A stretch of 64,000 bases of DNA from Frateuria_A sp035943815 (GTDB taxonomy: Bacteria > Pseudomonadota > Gammaproteobacteria > Xanthomonadales > Rhodanobacteraceae): assembly GCF_035943815.1 (NCBI RefSeq), contig NZ_DASZBU010000011.1:1-64000 (forward strand), written 5' to 3'. Both the position numbers and the translations under genes were made by a program. The notes beneath the pieces are model-generated. The model was not told the origin of the DNA, did no database searches, and saw nothing but the letters and a program-made list of their open reading frames with translations. Below are positions 61,153 through 64,000 of the stretch, piece by piece. Numbering within the stretch: the stretch's first letter is position 1; each line of letters begins with the position of its first letter.

Positions 61153-63993
61153 ATGACCACTCGTGGCTTGCCGGAAAATCCAGGCGCATCCGCTCGCGGG
61201 CGGCCCATCCGCAGTCAGTGGCGCTGGCGTGTGGGCTTGGCGGTGGCGGCGTTGTTGCTGGCTACCGTCGTAGTGGCCCAGATCATCTCGCGGCTGCGAG
61301 AACCGGCCGTGCGGGTGCCGTTGGCGGCGGCGGGCGCGCAGACGCCTGCCACTCTGCAATCCACTACGCCGGTTGGGCGCGCAGGCGGGCCGGTGGCCAC
61401 GGGCAAACCGGTGCCATCGCCGGCAGTCGCCAGCGCGACCCTGGTCGGCGCGTCGGCGGCCCCGGCGATACCGGTTCGGCGCTCGTCGGACAGCCTGGCG
61501 TGGACGTACGCCGAACAGCCGTGCGGAGCCAACGCGCGGCCCTTGCCTGGCCTGCTGGCGCGTTCGGCCAGCGTGGCGCGGCGGATGATCCATTGCGTGC
61601 CCTCGCGCATCCTGGCCCTGGTCGACGCCAAGCCGCGCGCGCGTGCCACCCCCGTGCCGGCGACCTTCTCGGCACAGGCGCTGGCCAGCACGATGGCGCC
61701 ACATCCGCGGCTGATCCTGGACAGCGCCACGCTGACCACCTTGCGCCAGCGTGCGACCAGCGCCAACCCGCAATGGGTGGCCCTGAAGGCGCGTTGCGAC
61801 GCGTATATCGGCGGCCAGGTCGAGTATCCCTCGGGCAACGCCTATCCGGACCTGCCCAACCTGGGCCAGGGCTACCAGGGCAGCGACTACGTGCCGGCGC
61901 TGCTGGCCGAGGGCATGTGCTACCAGGTGCTCAAGACGACCAATGCCTCGGCAGCCGCCACCTATGGCGCCAAGGCGGTGGACATACTGCTCAAGATGTC
62001 CGCCTCCGGCAGCCAGGGCCAGCCGCCCTGCACGGACAGCGGCTACGGCATGCGCTTCTACGGCGTCGGCATGGGACTGGGCTACGACTGGGTCTACGAC
62101 CTGCTCACGCCGGCCCAGCGCACGCAGGTCTACACCACCGCCAACGCCTGGATCACCGCCTGGGAGACGCCCAGCGGTTGCGCCGATTTCGAGTACGCGC
62201 ATCCGCAGAGCAATTACTACGCGGGCTACTTCCACGCCAAGGCGGCCATCGCGCTGGCCACGTACGACGAGAACCCCTCGGCGCCGGCGCAGTGGGACGA
62301 CTGGCTCAACAATCAGTTCGCCAAGCGCGTGCAGCCGTATTACCAGCTGCACCTGCTCGGCGGCGGCTGGCCGGAGGGCTATGCCAACTACGCGCCGCTG
62401 GGCATCCTCAACATGACCCTGCCCATCCGCGAGGTCAGGACGGCCACCGGAGCGGACCTGGTGCACGCCGCCGCGCCCTACACCTATCCGGTGGACAGCG
62501 CCGAGTACGCCATGCACTTCACCTGGCCCTCGCGCGCCTACTTCGACGACCGCGATACCAACCGCTCCGGCTCGGGCAGCCAGCCGCCGGGCACCACCCA
62601 GGTGGGCATGTTCCAGCAGTTGCTGGGCGCCGTGGACTACTGGGGCTCGCCGCACGAGTCGATACTGCGCCAGTACCTCGCGGAGGTGGATGCCGCTACC
62701 GGCGGCTACGGCACGGCGGACGAATGGCAGCGGTTCCTCGCGCTGGATCCGGCCGGCGCGGTGGCGCCGGTGAGCGGCCTGCCGCTGTCCTATCTCGCGC
62801 CGGGACTGGGTGCGGTCGCCGCCCGCTCGGACTGGGGCAAGAGCGCCGCCTGGATGTCCTTCCGCGCCGCGCCCTACGCCAACAACCCGGGGCAGGGCGA
62901 GGAATACTTCGACCAGGGCAGCCTGGCGCTGGTGCGCGGCGGCACGCCGCTGCTGCTCAACGCCTCCGGCTGGCTGGTGCACGATCCCAACGGCACCGCC
63001 GACGAGAATCGGATCTACACCGACAACTTCGGCAGCTTCAGCAGCGGCAATCCCTATTCGGGCAACCGCCAGATCGAGAACGTCTTCTACGTGCGAAACG
63101 TGCTTGCCGGCGCGCTGGTCGAGTGGTTCGGCCAGGCGGCCAACACCACCGAGGACAACCAGGCGCGCACGCGCGTGGCCGCCTTCGAGGATGGCGGCAG
63201 CTACGTCTACGTGTCGGCCACCGGACTGGAGGACATGTACCGCCGCTTCGCCGGCGGCGCGGCGGTGACGCAGTGGTCGCGGCAGGTGGTCTACCTGCGG
63301 CCCGGGCGCTTCGTGGTCTACGACCGCACCACCGCAGGCAGCGTCAGCTACGACCAGTACCTGGCCTGGCACTTCCCGGCCAGCCCCGTGGCCAGCACCA
63401 CCGGTGCGGGCGGCAACCGCCTGGACGTCACCTGGAGCGGCACCTACGCCGGCGCCATGACCACCGTACTGCCGCTCAACGCCACGCTCACGACAACGCC
63501 GATGTACCCGGACAGCAACCCGGTCAAGGCCTGGCAGGTGCAGGTGCGCGCCCCTGCCGCCAGCGCGAGCCTGCAATGGCTGACGGTGTTCGACCTGTCG
63601 GCATCGTCCGCTGCGGTGGCGCGCGCCGTGCCGATCGCGGTCAACCAGGGCGGCATCGTCGGCGTGCAGCTGATCGCAGCCGACGGCAACGCGGTGGTGG
63701 TCAGCAGCACGGGTGCGGCGGGAACGCCGCTGGCGGGCGCCATTGGCTACAGCGTCGCCAACCTGGCCGCGCGCCACGTGATAACCGACCTGGCGCCTTC
63801 GATGGGCTACACCGTCACGGCGACCATCACCGGCAGCCAGCAGAGCGTGACCGTGACACCTGGCGGCACCACCATGAGCAGTGCGCAGGGGGTGCTCAGC
63901 TTCGTGCTGAACGGCAGTGGCGCAGTGCAGGCGGCGCCGCCGCCGGTGTCGACGCTGCCGGTCTCGGGCTTCCCCAAGCCCTACCAGGGCTGA
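61153..63993 (+). CDS. Heparinase II/III- or alginate-lyase-like exported protein
   Basis: A 946-residue protein with a membrane helix (about 26-45), a Pro/Ala-rich linker, an alpha/alpha-toroid-like region from about 180 (HPRLILDSATLTTLRQRA; YAHPQSNYYAGYFHAKAAIA) and beta-sandwich domains (FDQGSLALVRGGTPLLLNAS; YLAWHFPASPV) as in heparinase II/III- and alginate-lyase-type polysaccharide lyases. TAGGAG precedes ATG 61153. It is downstream of the sugar transferase in the same direction, so it may trim or degrade the polysaccharide made by this locus. The catalytic residues are not certain. Confidence 0.75.
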   Translation: MTTRGLPENPGASARGRPIRSQWRWRVGLAVAALLLATVVVAQIISRLREPAVRVPLAAAGAQTPATLQSTTPVGRAGGPVATGKPVPSPAVASATLVGASAAPAIPVRRSSDSLAWTYAEQPCGANARPLPGLLARSASVARRMIHCVPSRILALVDAKPRARATPVPATFSAQALASTMAPHPRLILDSATLTTLRQRATSANPQWVALKARCDAYIGGQVEYPSGNAYPDLPNLGQGYQGSDYVPALLAEGMCYQVLKTTNASAAATYGAKAVDILLKMSASGSQGQPPCTDSGYGMRFYGVGMGLGYDWVYDLLTPAQRTQVYTTANAWITAWETPSGCADFEYAHPQSNYYAGYFHAKAAIALATYDENPSAPAQWDDWLNNQFAKRVQPYYQLHLLGGGWPEGYANYAPLGILNMTLPIREVRTATGADLVHAAAPYTYPVDSAEYAMHFTWPSRAYFDDRDTNRSGSGSQPPGTTQVGMFQQLLGAVDYWGSPHESILRQYLAEVDAATGGYGTADEWQRFLALDPAGAVAPVSGLPLSYLAPGLGAVAARSDWGKSAAWMSFRAAPYANNPGQGEEYFDQGSLALVRGGTPLLLNASGWLVHDPNGTADENRIYTDNFGSFSSGNPYSGNRQIENVFYVRNVLAGALVEWFGQAANTTEDNQARTRVAAFEDGGSYVYVSATGLEDMYRRFAGGAAVTQWSRQVVYLRPGRFVVYDRTTAGSVSYDQYLAWHFPASPVASTTGAGGNRLDVTWSGTYAGAMTTVLPLNATLTTTPMYPDSNPVKAWQVQVRAPAASASLQWLTVFDLSASSAAVARAVPIAVNQGGIVGVQLIAADGNAVVVSSTGAAGTPLAGAIGYSVANLAARHVITDLAPSMGYTVTATITGSQQSVTVTPGGTTMSSAQGVLSFVLNGSGAVQAAPPPVSTLPVSGFPKPYQG

Positions 63994-64000
63994 CCGGGAA

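Noticed and set aside
61141..63777. A very long open frame on the minus strand opposite the lyase-like gene, and similar antisense frames opposite the sugar transferase (59647-61029) and phospholipase D gene (31937-33349)
   Set aside because: High-GC codon bias leaves stop-free antisense frames. Their products are Arg/Gly/His-rich low-complexity sequence with no domain pattern, while the plus-strand genes have clear motifs and ribosome-binding sites.

Overview
The window is about 65% GC, densely coded on both strands, and contains no phage, insertion sequence, CRISPR array, rRNA or tRNA that I can see. The gene content (TonB-dependent receptor with an STN domain, lasso-peptide isopeptidase, many small Xanthomonadales-type hypotheticals, KGG and DUF3309 stress proteins, REP-like palindromes) suggests a gammaproteobacterium of the order Xanthomonadales (Lysobacterales), most likely family Rhodanobacteraceae (Dyella, Rhodanobacter, Luteibacter or Frateuria type). 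This is inference from content; no 16S or other marker gene is in the window.

Layout. 1-12.7 kb: two TonB-C-like secreted paralogues (2-694 and 6922-7719), a YihG/PlsC-type acyltransferase, two GNAT acetyltransferases, an EAL c-di-GMP phosphodiesterase, a large RsbRD/GAF/PAS/PAS histidine kinase, a DsrE-like exported protein and several membrane proteins. 12.8-21.8 kb: a lasso-peptide locus consisting of an XRE regulator, a TonB-dependent receptor, an AtxE2-type isopeptidase, then convergently the macrolactam synthetase (C), fused RRE-protease (B) and a 47-residue precursor (A), with a divergent GntR regulator. The predicted core has Gly1 and Glu7, so a seven-residue ring as in the xanthomonins. 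22-25.7 kb: a two-gene ABC-2 transporter and a membrane-anchored GH30 glycosidase. 25.8-30 kb: a split borosin locus, namely a TP-methylase-family peptide N-methyltransferase, a separate 93-residue precursor with a borosin-binding-type leader, a GGDEF cyclase immediately downstream, and a divergent M14-type peptidase. 30-44 kb: housekeeping and stress genes (EEP hydrolase, GNAT, cardiolipin synthase-like, class A beta-lactamase, OmpA-like lipoprotein, HAD, PIN, nicotinamidase) and many small conserved hypotheticals. 44-56 kb: FAD/NAD(P)-binding protein with a cysteine dioxygenase-like cupin, TonB, hemolysin III, DUF885 peptidase, DUF456, a MASE1 sensor with a degenerate kinase domain, an alpha/beta hydrolase with a DUF3182 protein, and ferredoxin-NADP reductase. 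56.5-64 kb: the start of an exopolysaccharide locus (TviB/TviC-type UDP-sugar enzymes, a phosphopantetheinyl transferase, an EpsB-type initiating sugar transferase and a heparinase/alginate-lyase-like protein).

How they work together. The two RiPP loci are the highlight. The lasso locus looks like a make-release-reimport-linearise circuit: A, B and C make the peptide, the receptor takes it back up using TonB energy, and the isopeptidase opens the ring. The borosin locus has the smallest possible set, a methyltransferase and a precursor acting in trans, and is co-oriented with a c-di-GMP cyclase. The most notable signals below gene level are a terminator hairpin between lasso A and B, a palindrome overlapping the likely receptor promoter, and an inverted repeat between lasso A and the GntR gene.
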